Shown: in pieces, positions 38,186-47,085 of the stretch
How positions within the stretch are numbered: the first letter of the stretch is position 1
Layout of the letters: each line of letters opens with the position of its first letter
From: an uncultured Pseudomonadales bacterium
Lineage (GTDB): Bacteria > Pseudomonadota > Gammaproteobacteria > Pseudomonadales > Azotimanducaceae
Length of the DNA stretch: 64,000 nt
Direction of reading: 5' to 3'
Assembly: GCA_958296405.1 (NCBI GenBank)
Contig: OY282519.1
Location: 2,650,132 to 2,714,131 of the forward strand
The notes under the pieces: generated by a model
What the model saw: only the letters and a program-made list of their open reading frames with translations
The model's database searches: none
What the model was told of the DNA's origin: nothing
Made by a program: the position numbers and the translations under genes

Positions 38186-38701
38186 ATGGCAAGGCTCGAA
38201 GAGCGAGGCGCCGTGCTCCTGATGGCGCTCACGATGTTGGCGACGCTCAGCATTGCGGCGGTGGCCGGCGCCCAAGCCAGCGCGTTGGAGCTGCGCATGG
38301 CCCGCAACGCCCACGACGGCGCGCTGGCGCTCACCGCCGCGGAGGCGGCGCTCGCGCAAGGGCAGCGCTTGGCGAGCACGTTTCCCAACACGGCGTTTGG
38401 GGATCCGACGCACCCCGGGCTCTATCTGCCCGCCCCGTTCGGTGCCCCGGTGCGCTGGCGCCAGGCTGGCGTTTGGTCTGGGCAGGGCAGCCGCATGGTG
38501 TCGCTCACGGGCGTGGCGCCGCCGCCCCGCTTCATCATCGAATGGGTGACGACGCGCGCAGATGGCGCTGAGGTGTTCCGCGTCACGGCCCGCGCCGCCG
38601 GCGGCACCGCGGCCGCGCGCGCCGCGGTGCAGAGCGTTGTCGCTTGGGATGGCGCCAACATGCAGCGGCTCTCTTGGCGGGAACTTGCGGCCGTGCCGTG
38701 A
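38186..38701 (+). CDS. pilX: type IV pilus minor pilin PilX-like
   Basis: This 171-residue protein has an N-terminus (MARLEERGAVLLMALTMLAT) that fits PilX: a short leader before GAVLLMALTMLATLSIAAVAG, followed by ELRMARNAHDGALALTAAEAAL. PilX members often lack a perfect FTLIE motif, as here. GGGGGAGC lies before the ATG. The gene ends the pilin block; no pilY1 follows. Confidence 0.78.
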   Translation: MARLEERGAVLLMALTMLATLSIAAVAGAQASALELRMARNAHDGALALTAAEAALAQGQRLASTFPNTAFGDPTHPGLYLPAPFGAPVRWRQAGVWSGQGSRMVSLTGVAPPPRFIIEWVTTRADGAEVFRVTARAAGGTAAARAAVQSVVAWDGANMQRLSWRELAAVP

Positions 38702-38721
38702 ACGCCGGGGATCAGTTCGCA

Positions 38722-40017
38722 TCACTTCAACAGCCCGATCACATGCTCTTCGTGCATGCGCTGCTCGATCTGGGATTTCCTCTCCTTGCCCCACCGTGTT
38801 GGCATCATGCGCTTGTCACGATCGAGGCGGCGAACGCCAATATGTGCCAGTTGAAAGCCCGCGTTGGCGCCGACGGCGGCAAGCCCCTTGTGCGTCTCGA
38901 CGTCGATGCCGCGCAGGTTCGAGCTGCCAACGACGACGATCGCGGCCTTGCTTGGCTTGAGCACCCGATGCATCTCTGCCATGACGGCGGACATCTCGCC
39001 GAAGTAGCGCCTTAGCGCCGCGGCCTTATGCTGGTCTACGCGCGCCAGCCGAACGATGGTGTCTTCGCAGCGATCTGGAAGATCGCTCCACTGGCGGGGC
39101 GTCTTCGCGTCGTGTCCAAGGCAGCGGGCGCGAATGTGGGTGAGTTCCTCGATCTTCCAACCCAACCAGACCAATGAGAACTTGTGCGCCCGCATGTAGT
39201 CGATGGCGTTGTTGGCATAGGGCGGGGACGTGATGATGAGATCGACGCTGGCCGTTGGCAGGCCACTGTTCTCGGCGCTGCGCGCCAGTATCTGCGCCTC
39301 GGCGCAAGGCTGCGCCGCGCCGCCGGCTGCCAGCATGAGTTTCAGCCGTTTTTCGAACTCGTCGAATGCGCACCTAGGCTTCTTGCCCAACACACGATGT
39401 GGGCGGGTATGGGCCAAGTCTCGGGCGAGAGAAACGCCGCCGGACTTGGCGATGATGGTTGACGAGAACACCATGTGCAGGAACCGCCATGTCTCCCGTG
39501 GCGCATGGCGTTCGATGGCGTCGAGAAGCGCGACCAGTTCCAGTTGCTGCGTTGGTTTGAACCAGTAGCTCACGAAGGTTCTCGTCCTGCCATCGAAGCG
39601 TTCGGCCAGCGCCGCTTCGAGCCGATGCCGTTCCGCGGAAAAGCTGCGCCTTGCCTGCTCCACCAACTCCCTGCCAACGCGCGACATGGCCGCAGGGTCC
39701 AAGCGCTGCAGCTTGGCCTTGGCGATCAGACGCGCCAGCGGGTCTATGTCGCAGCCGATCGCAGGGCGGCCCAAGCGAACCGCCTCTAGGACCGTCGTGC
39801 CGGAGCCGAACATCGGGTCGAGCACAACATCGCCGGGCTCGGAGAGCCGTTCGATGAAGTAGTTCGGCAGTTGCGGCGGGAACTTGGCGGGGAACGGATG
39901 CCAAGCGTGGGTGGAGTGCCGACCGTTTGCGCCGTGGAAATCAAGGTCGGCCTGCAAAAGGCCGCGCAACGCCGCTAGCGCGTCGCCATTTGCTGTTCGA
40001 CCATCCATGTCGAACAT
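38722..40017 (-). CDS. solitary site-specific DNA methyltransferase (SPPY type)
   Basis: This 431-residue N4-cytosine or N6-adenine methyltransferase has the SAM-binding motif LDPMFGSGTTVLEAV (residues about 66-80) before the catalytic motif TSPPYANNAIDYM (about residue 265). The recognition region lies between them. SPPY favours N4-cytosine methylation but does not prove it. STHAWHPFPAKFPPQLPNYFI before motif I is a known start of such enzymes. No restriction nuclease is adjacent. It faces the pilin operon tail-to-tail. Confidence 0.88.
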   Translation of the reverse strand: MFDMDGRTANGDALAALRGLLQADLDFHGANGRHSTHAWHPFPAKFPPQLPNYFIERLSEPGDVVLDPMFGSGTTVLEAVRLGRPAIGCDIDPLARLIAKAKLQRLDPAAMSRVGRELVEQARRSFSAERHRLEAALAERFDGRTRTFVSYWFKPTQQLELVALLDAIERHAPRETWRFLHMVFSSTIIAKSGGVSLARDLAHTRPHRVLGKKPRCAFDEFEKRLKLMLAAGGAAQPCAEAQILARSAENSGLPTASVDLIITSPPYANNAIDYMRAHKFSLVWLGWKIEELTHIRARCLGHDAKTPRQWSDLPDRCEDTIVRLARVDQHKAAALRRYFGEMSAVMAEMHRVLKPSKAAIVVVGSSNLRGIDVETHKGLAAVGANAGFQLAHIGVRRLDRDKRMMPTRWGKERKSQIEQRMHEEHVIGLLK

Positions 40018-40115
40018 GGTGGCACAGCGCCCACTGGGGTGGAAGGCGGGACGCGCCGGGCCGCGGCCTTGTGTCGCGCCGGGAACCGGGACGCTGGCGC
40101 TTGCTTGGCTCGGCC

Positions 40116-41294
40116 TTAAGCGCTTGCAACCTCTAAGAGCGGTCGGCCCAACGCCGCGCGATGCACGTTGTGGTAATGCAGCAGCGCCGGCTCGTTGCGC
40201 CCGAACAACACATGGCTTTGGATGCCGGCATTGGCGCTGCGCTGCATGCTCGCAGCGACGTGATAGTCCTCGTCCCTCACCACGGCGTTGAAGCTGTCGA
40301 AGCGCTCCTCGTAGCGATGCCCGGCGTAATCCGCCTTGGCGCCGGGCATGACGTAGAAGCTGTGCGCGGTGCGCGAACGCCCTGGAGTGTCCTTGTCTGG
40401 GAAAATGCGAATGACGTCGACGGCGTTGCCATCCACTAGGAAGATGGTGTTTGGGTAGACGAAGTAGACGCAGAGCGTCATCGAGCGAAACGGCCACTCG
40501 TTGAGGTTCGACGCGGACTTGGCTTGCTCTTCAAAGCCATGCACCAAGGCGAACACCATGCGGTAATTGCGGCCGAAGATGTCGTGGGTTTGCAGATTGC
40601 CGCGGATGTCGCTGGCGAGGGTCTCCCGATGCAGCGTGTCGAAGTGGTAGTTCTCGCCGAACGTATCGATGGCGAGCTTCCAGTTGAGAGGTGCCTCGAT
40701 GATCTGCGAAGCGCCGTAGCTGTGTTCCGCCAAGCCCCAATGGGCCATGTCGTCCTCAAGGCCGTCAAGCATCGCGTCAACGTCGATCTCGCCGCCCGGC
40801 GTCGGCTTCACCCAGAGCATGCCGTGCCGCTCCACGGCCGGCAGCTCGATGAGGCCAAAGGCGCGTTTGTCTACGGCGCCGAAGCGCTGTTCGCGGTTGA
40901 TGGCGATCAAGGCGCCGTCGCTCCCGTAGGTCCAAGCATGGAAGGGGCAGCTGAAGCGCAAGCGCTTGCCGCGGCCATCCGGGACCACTTGGGCGCCGCG
41001 ATGCCGGCAGGTGTTGGCGAACGCGCGGAACGCGCCCGCCTCATCTCGCGTCATCAGGATGGACAGGCCCGTTTCGCTGTCTGCCCAATAACGGCCGGGC
41101 TTCGGCAAGTCTCCCGAGAGGCCCATGAAGAGCGGTGTGTCGCGGAAAAACGTCTGTCGTTCGGCCGCCAACAACTTGGGGCAAGTGAAGTCAGCGAGGG
41201 GGCTTTGCGCGATGCCGGTGCCATGCACCTCGCCGGCATGGTCAAAGCCATGCCTCAAAATGCCCAATAGCCGCTGCTGCTCTTCGATCCTCAT
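40116..41294 (-). CDS. Rieske non-heme iron oxygenase, large subunit
   Basis: This 392-residue aromatic-ring-hydroxylating-type oxygenase has Rieske 2Fe-2S ligands in NTCRHRGAQVV and FSCPFHAWTYG. The mononuclear iron site GENYHFDTLHRETL carries the two conserved histidines. A carboxylate ligand should lie near the C-terminus. No ferredoxin or reductase gene is adjacent, so it must use a remote electron chain. The substrate is unknown; related single-component genes act on carnitine-like, aromatic or steroid substrates. Confidence 0.85.
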   Translation of the reverse strand: MRIEEQQRLLGILRHGFDHAGEVHGTGIAQSPLADFTCPKLLAAERQTFFRDTPLFMGLSGDLPKPGRYWADSETGLSILMTRDEAGAFRAFANTCRHRGAQVVPDGRGKRLRFSCPFHAWTYGSDGALIAINREQRFGAVDKRAFGLIELPAVERHGMLWVKPTPGGEIDVDAMLDGLEDDMAHWGLAEHSYGASQIIEAPLNWKLAIDTFGENYHFDTLHRETLASDIRGNLQTHDIFGRNYRMVFALVHGFEEQAKSASNLNEWPFRSMTLCVYFVYPNTIFLVDGNAVDVIRIFPDKDTPGRSRTAHSFYVMPGAKADYAGHRYEERFDSFNAVVRDEDYHVAASMQRSANAGIQSHVLFGRNEPALLHYHNVHRAALGRPLLEVASA

Positions 41295-41404
41295 GCGCGG
41301 GTTCCTATAGGTCTTGGGAAACTGAGATCGGCGGCAAGCCTAGCATGGCGCGGTGAGCCAGCAGTGCCCCGGCAGTGCGCCCGTGGGTTAGGGTGCCTTG
41401 GTCG

Positions 41405-41959
41405 CTATGGGCACCGCAGATCGCGCCCGCTCGCATCTTCGCGGATGCCATCCCCGTCATCGTCCCGCGCTAGGCGGGCGCGGCCCTGCGCGTTCAGGAT
41501 CGCTTGGCGGGCGTAGCGCAAATCGCCGTTGGCGGGGCAGTAGGTGAAATTGCCGCTCTGCCAATCCGTCAGGCCAGAGGGCAGGAACGATAGGTGCCGC
41601 CGGTTGCGGAAAGAGCGCCAGAACACGCGGTCTGCTTGCCGCAAGCTGGGCAGCCGCCGCAACGGCGTGTCCTGTGCATCTAGGTTGCCGTCGCCATCCA
41701 CGTCCACAAAGATCAGTGCGCCTTCGTGCCAAGTGTTGCCCAGGCCGCAGCCGCCGCCCGCCGAAGGGCATAGCGTCGCCGTGGCCCGATGCGTCACCGC
41801 GGCGTGCCGGGTGAACGCCACCGCACCAAGCGTTTGGTTGAGCGCGGCGCTGGCGCGGCGCGTCTCCATGAGGTGGCCGCCGTTCGCCGTGGCCCATGAG
41901 AGCAGGGCGCCGCCAACGGCGAGGGCCACCAGCAATTCGATCAATGTCAAGCCGCGCAT
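41405..41959 (-). CDS. fimT: FimT/GspH-like pseudopilin
   Basis: The prepilin signature MRG then LTLIELLVALAVGGALLS is followed by a GspH-type body (TRHAAVTHRATATLCPSAGGG, GALIFVDVDGDGNLDAQDTP). Two acidic loops, DVDGDGNLDAQD and DDDGDGIREDASG, resemble calcium-binding loops. The ATG at 41959 gives a three-residue leader; one at 42010 would give 20 residues. FimT proteins bind DNA or help prime type IV pili. It lies away from the main pilin block, downstream of bamD on the same strand. Confidence 0.8.
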   Translation of the reverse strand: MRGLTLIELLVALAVGGALLSWATANGGHLMETRRASAALNQTLGAVAFTRHAAVTHRATATLCPSAGGGCGLGNTWHEGALIFVDVDGDGNLDAQDTPLRRLPSLRQADRVFWRSFRNRRHLSFLPSGLTDWQSGNFTYCPANGDLRYARQAILNAQGRARLARDDDGDGIREDASGRDLRCP

Positions 41960-42165
41960 CAGGCCAGCATGGCAGCCGCAGCGCGATGTGCCATCCCGCC
42001 GGCGCTGCATTTGGTGGCGGACATCGCCGTGCGCGGTTGTGCGCTTCGGCTTGCAGGAGGCAGCATTCAACGTGGGTTGTGTGGCGCGGCAGCCGTGCGA
42101 AGCGCTACGCCGCCGGGATCAAACGCCGCCGTTGCGGCAGCGCAGCGTTCGCCGCATGGCCGGCG

Positions 42166-43161
42166 TCAATCCATGAAGAGAATGCGCTTGTACCAAGGTT
42201 TGTTGCGCTCAGCGGCCGCCGTCGCCTCCGTGGGTCGGGCGGCGTTTGGCGGCGGCACATAGCCCTCAGGATGCTTGATCCTCAAAGGCGGCGGCGCATC
42301 GGGCCGATCGAAGAGCCCGATCGTCATCACATTCACCCACGAGCGGTCGCGGTTGCGGATGGTCTCCTCGAGCACGAGGCTGCCTTGTTCGTCGAAGGCG
42401 GGGAAGTCCGGGTGGTTGATGGCCAAAATGCGCAGGGCATCGTTGGCCGCCGCGTCGAGGCCGAGCCGGTGGTTGGCTTCAACGAGTATCGCGAGCGCCT
42501 GCGCCGCGGCGGGGGTTTGCGAATAGTTTTCGAGGACTGCGCGGGCGCGGTTCGCAGCCGCCACATGGGCGCCGCGCGAAATGTAGTAGTTGGCGATTTG
42601 GATTTCCGAATCCGCGATGACGTTGCGCAGATGGATCATCCGCTGGCGAGCATCCTTCGCGTAGTCGCTGTCCGGATGGTCCTTGAGCAGGGCGGCGAAG
42701 TGCGCGAAGGCTTTGCGCGCGTTGGTGGTGTCGCGCTTGGCCGCGTCGTCTGGGCGCAGGCGGTCGAACAGGCCGCTGCCCTCGGCATCGGCGATGAGGC
42801 CGCGCAGGTAGTAGGCGTAATCGATGTGGTCGTGCTGTGGGTGCAGCCGAATGAAACGATCCGCGGCCGCCTCCGCGGCTTCCAAATCACGCGCCATGTA
42901 GTTGGCGTAAATCAGTTCGAGTTGCGCCTGCTCGGCGTAGCGCCCGAACGGAAACCGAGCCTCCAAGCGGCCGAGCTTGTCGATGCCGGCACGGTAGTTG
43001 TTGCTCCGCAGGCTGCTTTGCGCACTTTCGTAGATGATCTGCTCGGTGGTCTCGAGTTCTGCCTCGGCCTCTTCGTCGTCGCCGCCGAAGGGCGTCCAAG
43101 CGCAGCCAGCCAAAAGGGCCGCGAGCGCCCATGCGACGCTCGCAAGAACCATGCGTTTCAT
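42166..43161 (-). CDS. bamD: outer-membrane assembly lipoprotein BamD (ComL)
   Basis: BamD is a TPR scaffold of the beta-barrel assembly machine. The N-terminus is a lipoprotein signal (LASVAWALAALLAGC), with the cysteine as lipidation site. NNYRAGIDKLGRLEARFPFG and AEQAQLELIYANYMARDLEAA are standard BamD TPR sequence, followed by FIRLHPQHDHIDYAYYLRGL. The 331-residue form is longer than E. coli BamD because of a C-terminal tail. It is divergent from rluD, as in most gammaproteobacteria. Confidence 0.93.
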   Translation of the reverse strand: MKRMVLASVAWALAALLAGCAWTPFGGDDEEAEAELETTEQIIYESAQSSLRSNNYRAGIDKLGRLEARFPFGRYAEQAQLELIYANYMARDLEAAEAAADRFIRLHPQHDHIDYAYYLRGLIADAEGSGLFDRLRPDDAAKRDTTNARKAFAHFAALLKDHPDSDYAKDARQRMIHLRNVIADSEIQIANYYISRGAHVAAANRARAVLENYSQTPAAAQALAILVEANHRLGLDAAANDALRILAINHPDFPAFDEQGSLVLEETIRNRDRSWVNVMTIGLFDRPDAPPPLRIKHPEGYVPPPNAARPTEATAAAERNKPWYKRILFMD

Positions 43162-43331
43162 GGCGTCGATTGTAGCGCCCATTGCCCTCTAATTCGACTG
43201 GATTGCGGGCACGCTGGCGGTTGGACGCTCGTGATGACCAATCGCGACCGCAGCGGTGGGGCTTCGGGAGCGCCGCTCCATGCAAACACTGCCGGCCGCC
43301 GCCCAACCACGCCTGTGCTACCGTCGCGCCG

Positions 43332-44297
43332 ATGAGCGCGCAACGGCACGTCTTGGCCGCCACGGTGCCGGCGCATCGGGCTGGCGAGCGGCTGGACCGG
43401 GTGGCGGCGGAGTGCTTCCGCCAGTTCTCGCGGATGCAGCTCGCGGCGTGGATTCGGTGCGGCGCGCTGCGGTTGGATCATGCGCCAGCGAAGCCGGCGC
43501 AGCGCGTCGCCGGCGGTGAGGCGCTCACGCTGGACGCGCCGGTGGAGCGCCGTGTGGGGGATCTGGAGCCAGAGCCGGTGCCGTTTGCCGTGGTGCATGA
43601 GGACGCGCATGTGCTGGTGGTGGACAAGCCGGCTGGCGTCGTCGTGCATCCAGGCGCCGGCGTTGCCGGCGGCACGCTGGTGAATGGCCTGCTGGCGCAT
43701 CGCCCGGCCCTCGCCGCGCTGCCGCGCGCCGGCCTCGTTCACCGGCTGGACAAGGAAACGAGCGGGCTGATGTTGGTGGCCGCTTCGCTGGAAGCGTTGC
43801 CGGCGCTCACGCGCGCGATGGCGAGGCGCGCCATTGGCCGCGAATACCTTGCCGTGGCGGAGGGCGCGCTCACCGGCGGCCGCCGCGTCGACTTGGCCCT
43901 AGGGCGCGATCCGGTGCGCCGCACCCGCCAGCGCGTGCGCGCGGACGGGCGGCCGGCGTCTTCGGTCGTGCGCGTGGAGCAGCGCTATCGGGCGCACACT
44001 GCGGTGCATGTGACGCTTGAAACCGGGCGCACCCACCAAGTGCGGGTACACATGAGCGCCATCGGCCATCCGCTGGTGGGGGATCAGCGCTACGGCGCCC
44101 GCGGGCGGCTGCCGAAGGCGCCGACCGATGCGCTGCTGCAGGCTGTGCGGCAGTTTCGCCGCCAAGCGCTGCACGCCCGCCGGCTCAGCTTCGCGCATCC
44201 GATCACGGGCACCGCAATGTCCTTTTCGAGCCCCGTTCCGGCGGACATCGCCGGTTTGCTTGAGGCGCTGACAGACGATGCCGCTGGCGCTGCTTGA
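43332..44297 (+). CDS. rluD: 23S rRNA pseudouridine synthase RluD
   Basis: RluD modifies the helix 69 uridines of 23S rRNA. The 321-residue protein has an N-terminal S4-like domain (RAGERLDRVAAECF). The catalytic domain has ADKPAGVVVHPG-type sequence (here VVDKPAGVVVHPGAG) and HRLDKETSGLMLVA with the catalytic aspartate, followed by LETGRTHQVRVHMSAIGHP. It overlaps pgeF by 20 bases, the conserved gammaproteobacterial order. Confidence 0.94.
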   Translation: MSAQRHVLAATVPAHRAGERLDRVAAECFRQFSRMQLAAWIRCGALRLDHAPAKPAQRVAGGEALTLDAPVERRVGDLEPEPVPFAVVHEDAHVLVVDKPAGVVVHPGAGVAGGTLVNGLLAHRPALAALPRAGLVHRLDKETSGLMLVAASLEALPALTRAMARRAIGREYLAVAEGALTGGRRVDLALGRDPVRRTRQRVRADGRPASSVVRVEQRYRAHTAVHVTLETGRTHQVRVHMSAIGHPLVGDQRYGARGRLPKAPTDALLQAVRQFRRQALHARRLSFAHPITGTAMSFSSPVPADIAGLLEALTDDAAGAA

Positions 44298-45018
44298 GGC
44301 GGCCTGGCCGGCGCCGCGCAGCATCGGCGCCGGCTGCACCACCCGCGCTGGGGGCGCGAGCGCCCGCCGCTACGCCACGTTGAACGTGGGCGCTGGCGTT
44401 GGCGATGCGCCGGAACGGGTGGCGGAGAACCGCCGCCGGCTGCTCGCGGCGACGGGCTGTGAAGGGATTCAGTGGCTGCATCAAACGCATGGCGCGGAGG
44501 TCTTCCACGCTGCTCAGCTGCCAGCGTCACAGCGTCCAGACGACCACGGGGACGCTCCCGCCGCGGACGCGGTGTGGACGGAGCGACGCGACTTGGCGTT
44601 GGCGGTGACGGTGGCGGATTGCGTGCCAGCGCTCCTCTGCGACGCGCGCGGCGGCGTGGTGGCTGCCCTCCACTGCGGCTGGCGGGGCGCGACGGGCGGC
44701 GTCATCGAGGCGACGTTGGCGGCGCTGCCGGCGGCTACCGATACGTTGTGCGCTTGGCTCGGGCCGGCGATTTGCGCAGCGTGCTACGAAGTGGGTGGCG
44801 ACGTGCATGGCCAAGCTGGTGGAGGGTCGGCGTTCACTCGAGCCGGCAGCGGCAAATGGCGCTTCGACCTGCCGGCGTATGTGGCCGAGCGCCTCACATC
44901 GCTCGGCGTGCCCGAAGTGGCCCGCAGCGGCGTCTGTGTCTCGTGTGACGAACGGTTCTTCTCGCATCGCCGCGATGGTGTCACTGGACGCATGGCGGCG
45001 GTGATTTGGCGGCGCTGA
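44278..45018 (+). CDS. pgeF: PgeF (YfiH) multicopper-oxidase-like / purine nucleoside phosphorylase family
   Basis: This 246-residue COG1496 protein has the zinc-binding histidine and cysteine motifs WLHQTHGAEVF, TVADCVPALLCD and LHCGWRGATGGV. E. coli PgeF removes incorrect peptidoglycan precursors, and relatives have purine nucleoside phosphorylase/adenosine deaminase activity. The start lies within rluD. It is not a genuine laccase despite older naming. Confidence 0.92.
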   Translation: MPLALLEAAWPAPRSIGAGCTTRAGGASARRYATLNVGAGVGDAPERVAENRRRLLAATGCEGIQWLHQTHGAEVFHAAQLPASQRPDDHGDAPAADAVWTERRDLALAVTVADCVPALLCDARGGVVAALHCGWRGATGGVIEATLAALPAATDTLCAWLGPAICAACYEVGGDVHGQAGGGSAFTRAGSGKWRFDLPAYVAERLTSLGVPEVARSGVCVSCDERFFSHRRDGVTGRMAAVIWRR

Positions 45019-45093
45019 CCTGGCGCCGTTAAGGGTGCAGTTCGCCATTCTCCAAGCGCTGATGCGCTGGCGCCGCGCCGCGCGAAAATGTGC

Positions 45094-45121
45094 TGGACAC
45101 GGCGCAGAAGCGGCGTATAGT
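45094..45121 (+). promoter_or_regulatory. promoter for the leu leader and leuA
   Basis: TGGACA (45094-45099) and TATAGT (45116-45121) are separated by 16 bases; each matches the sigma70 consensus at five of six positions. Transcription would start near 45128, only a few bases before the ATG of the leader peptide (45133). Confidence 0.6.
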
Positions 45122-45132
45122 GCGCTGTTGAC

Positions 45133-45198
45133 ATGGCCTCTCCAAGCGCAACGCTGCTCGCCATTCTGTCGCTGCTTCTGCCGGCGTTGCCGGCATAA
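45133..45198 (+). CDS. leuL: leucine-rich leader peptide (leu attenuator type)
   Basis: This 21-codon frame ends in TAA. It contains seven leucine codons (CTG, CTC, CTG, CTG, CTT, CTG, TTG), four of them in the stretch LSLLLP plus its flanks. It lies directly before leuA and just after a good promoter, the classic arrangement of a leader peptide sensing charged tRNA-Leu. GCCGGC repeated around GTT near its end can form a hairpin. No T-tract terminator is seen before leuA, so the downstream mechanism is unclear. Confidence 0.7.
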   Translation: MASPSATLLAILSLLLPALPA

Positions 45199-45264
45199 CT
45201 CTCCTCATCAAGGGCGCTTGCCCACCTCGTCCCCAGCAACGACACCTTAAGTCGAGGATTCCCC

Positions 45265-46992
45265 ATGACATCGCAGCCCGTGGCCGCCCAAAGCCCTTCT
45301 GAGTTCAATGTCGGCGCCGTCGGCGCCCGCGTCGCGGCCATGCCGCATGGCAAATACCGCGCCTTCCCGCCAGTTGCGCTCAAAGATCGCACTTGGCCGG
45401 ACGCCGTGCTCACCGAACCGCCACGCTGGTGCAGCGTCGACTTGCGGGATGGCAACCAAGCGCTCATCGACCCGATGAACGTCGGCGAGAAGCTGCGCAT
45501 GTGGGACTTGCTGCTCGACATCGGCTTCAAGGAGATCGAAGTGGGCTTTCCGGCCGCCTCGCAGCCGGATTTCGACTTCATTCGCCGCATCATTGACGAG
45601 GGCCGCATCCCGCCGCACGTCACCATTCAAGTGTTGTGCCAAGCGCGGCAGGAACTCATCGCGCGCACCGTTGAGGCTCTTGAAGGCGCCCCGTCGGCGA
45701 TCTTCCATCTGTACAACTCCACATCCACGCTGCAGCGCCGCGTGGTGTTCCGCATGGGCCGCGAGGGCATCGTCAAGCTCGCGGTGGACGGGGCGAAGCT
45801 GGCGCGGGACGGGCTCGCCGCGCTGTCCGGCGCCAACATTGCGTTCGAGTACTCCCCGGAGAGCTTCACCGGCACCGAATTGGATTTCGCCGTGGACATT
45901 TGCGCTGCGGTGGCCGACGAATGGGGCGCGACGCCGGAAGAGCCGATGATCATCAACCTGCCTTCCACGGTGGAGATGGCCACACCGAACGTGTACGCGG
46001 ATCAGATTGAGTGGTTTTGCCGCCAGTTCCCGCGCCGCGACAGCGTGGTGGTGAGCTTGCACGCCCACAATGACCGCGGCACTGGCGTGGCCGCCACCGA
46101 ACTGGCGCTGATGGCAGGCGCCGAGCGGGTGGAGGGCACGTTGTTCGGCAACGGCGAACGCACCGGCAATTGCGACTTGGTGACCGTGGCCATGAACCTG
46201 TTCTCCCAAGGCGTCGATCCGCAGTTGGATTTCCGCGACATGCCGCGCATCCGCGGCGAAGCGGAGACGCTCACCAAGTTGGCCGTGCATGAACGCCATC
46301 CCTACGCCGGAGATTTGGTGTTCACCGCCTTCTCCGGCTCGCACCAAGACGCCATCCGCAAGGGCATGGTGCATGCGCGCGGCGGTGGCGATGCGTGGCA
46401 GGTGCCGTATCTGCCCATCGACCCGGCGGATGTCGGCTCCTCGTACAAGGAAACGGTGCGGGTGAACAGCCAATCTGGCAAGGGCGGGGTTGGCTTTGTG
46501 CTTGAGGAGCGGTTCGGCGTCACGCTGCCGCGTGAGATGCTGGCCGAGTTCTCGGCGGTGGTGCAACGGCTCACGGAACGGCTGGACCGCGAAGTGCAGC
46601 CAGACGAGATCTTTGAAGCGTTGCTGGCTGAGTACTTGGTGGAGCAGGGCCCCTACCGCCTGCTGGACTATGACTTGACGCGCGCGGACACCGGCCGACA
46701 GCGCTGCACGGCGCAACTGGAGGCCGCCGAGCAACGCATCGACATCGTGGGGGAAGGCACCGGCCCCATCGAGGCGTTCGTCAACGGCATGGTGGAGACG
46801 CTGAACGAGCCGCTCAACATCATGGATTACCACGAGCACGCGCTCACCACCGGCAAGGACGCCGCTGCCATCTGCCTGCTCGCCATCAACGACGGGGCAG
46901 GGCGTTGCCATGGCATCGGCATGAGCACGAACACTATCACCGCATCGCTCACCGCGGTGGTGTCGGCGCTGAATCGCCGCTGGCGCGGTTGA
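45265..46992 (+). CDS. leuA: 2-isopropylmalate synthase, LeuA type 2
   Basis: LeuA catalyses the first committed step of leucine synthesis from 2-oxoisovalerate and acetyl-CoA. The 575-residue protein has VDLRDGNQALIDPM (metal-binding Asp), EVGFPAASQPDFDF, VSLHAHNDRGTGVAATEL and GTLFGNGERTGNCD. The C-terminal regulatory domain for leucine feedback inhibition follows (about 440-575). Length and the start region (KYRAFPPVALKDRTWPD) fit the longer LeuA2 form. GAGG lies seven bases before the ATG. It is probably controlled by the leucine leader upstream. No leuB, leuC or leuD is nearby. Confidence 0.95.
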   Translation: MTSQPVAAQSPSEFNVGAVGARVAAMPHGKYRAFPPVALKDRTWPDAVLTEPPRWCSVDLRDGNQALIDPMNVGEKLRMWDLLLDIGFKEIEVGFPAASQPDFDFIRRIIDEGRIPPHVTIQVLCQARQELIARTVEALEGAPSAIFHLYNSTSTLQRRVVFRMGREGIVKLAVDGAKLARDGLAALSGANIAFEYSPESFTGTELDFAVDICAAVADEWGATPEEPMIINLPSTVEMATPNVYADQIEWFCRQFPRRDSVVVSLHAHNDRGTGVAATELALMAGAERVEGTLFGNGERTGNCDLVTVAMNLFSQGVDPQLDFRDMPRIRGEAETLTKLAVHERHPYAGDLVFTAFSGSHQDAIRKGMVHARGGGDAWQVPYLPIDPADVGSSYKETVRVNSQSGKGGVGFVLEERFGVTLPREMLAEFSAVVQRLTERLDREVQPDEIFEALLAEYLVEQGPYRLLDYDLTRADTGRQRCTAQLEAAEQRIDIVGEGTGPIEAFVNGMVETLNEPLNIMDYHEHALTTGKDAAAICLLAINDGAGRCHGIGMSTNTITASLTAVVSALNRRWRG

Positions 46993-47085
46993 GGCAGGGC
47001 AGAGGACGCGCGGGGCGCTACAACCGGCGTCTTGGTGTGCGACCAGCAATCGCTGCTTTGCCTTCGGTCGCCGCCGCCGGCGAGT

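Noticed and set aside
45128-45133. TTGACA as the -35 box of a second leuA promoter
   Set aside because: No -10-like sequence occurs 16-18 bases downstream, and the box overlaps the leader-peptide ATG. The TGGACA/TATAGT pair upstream is better.
45247-47049. 600-codon frame antisense to leuA
   Set aside because: It is a mirror of a well-conserved LeuA. The translation is rich in His, Arg and Gly and shows no motifs.
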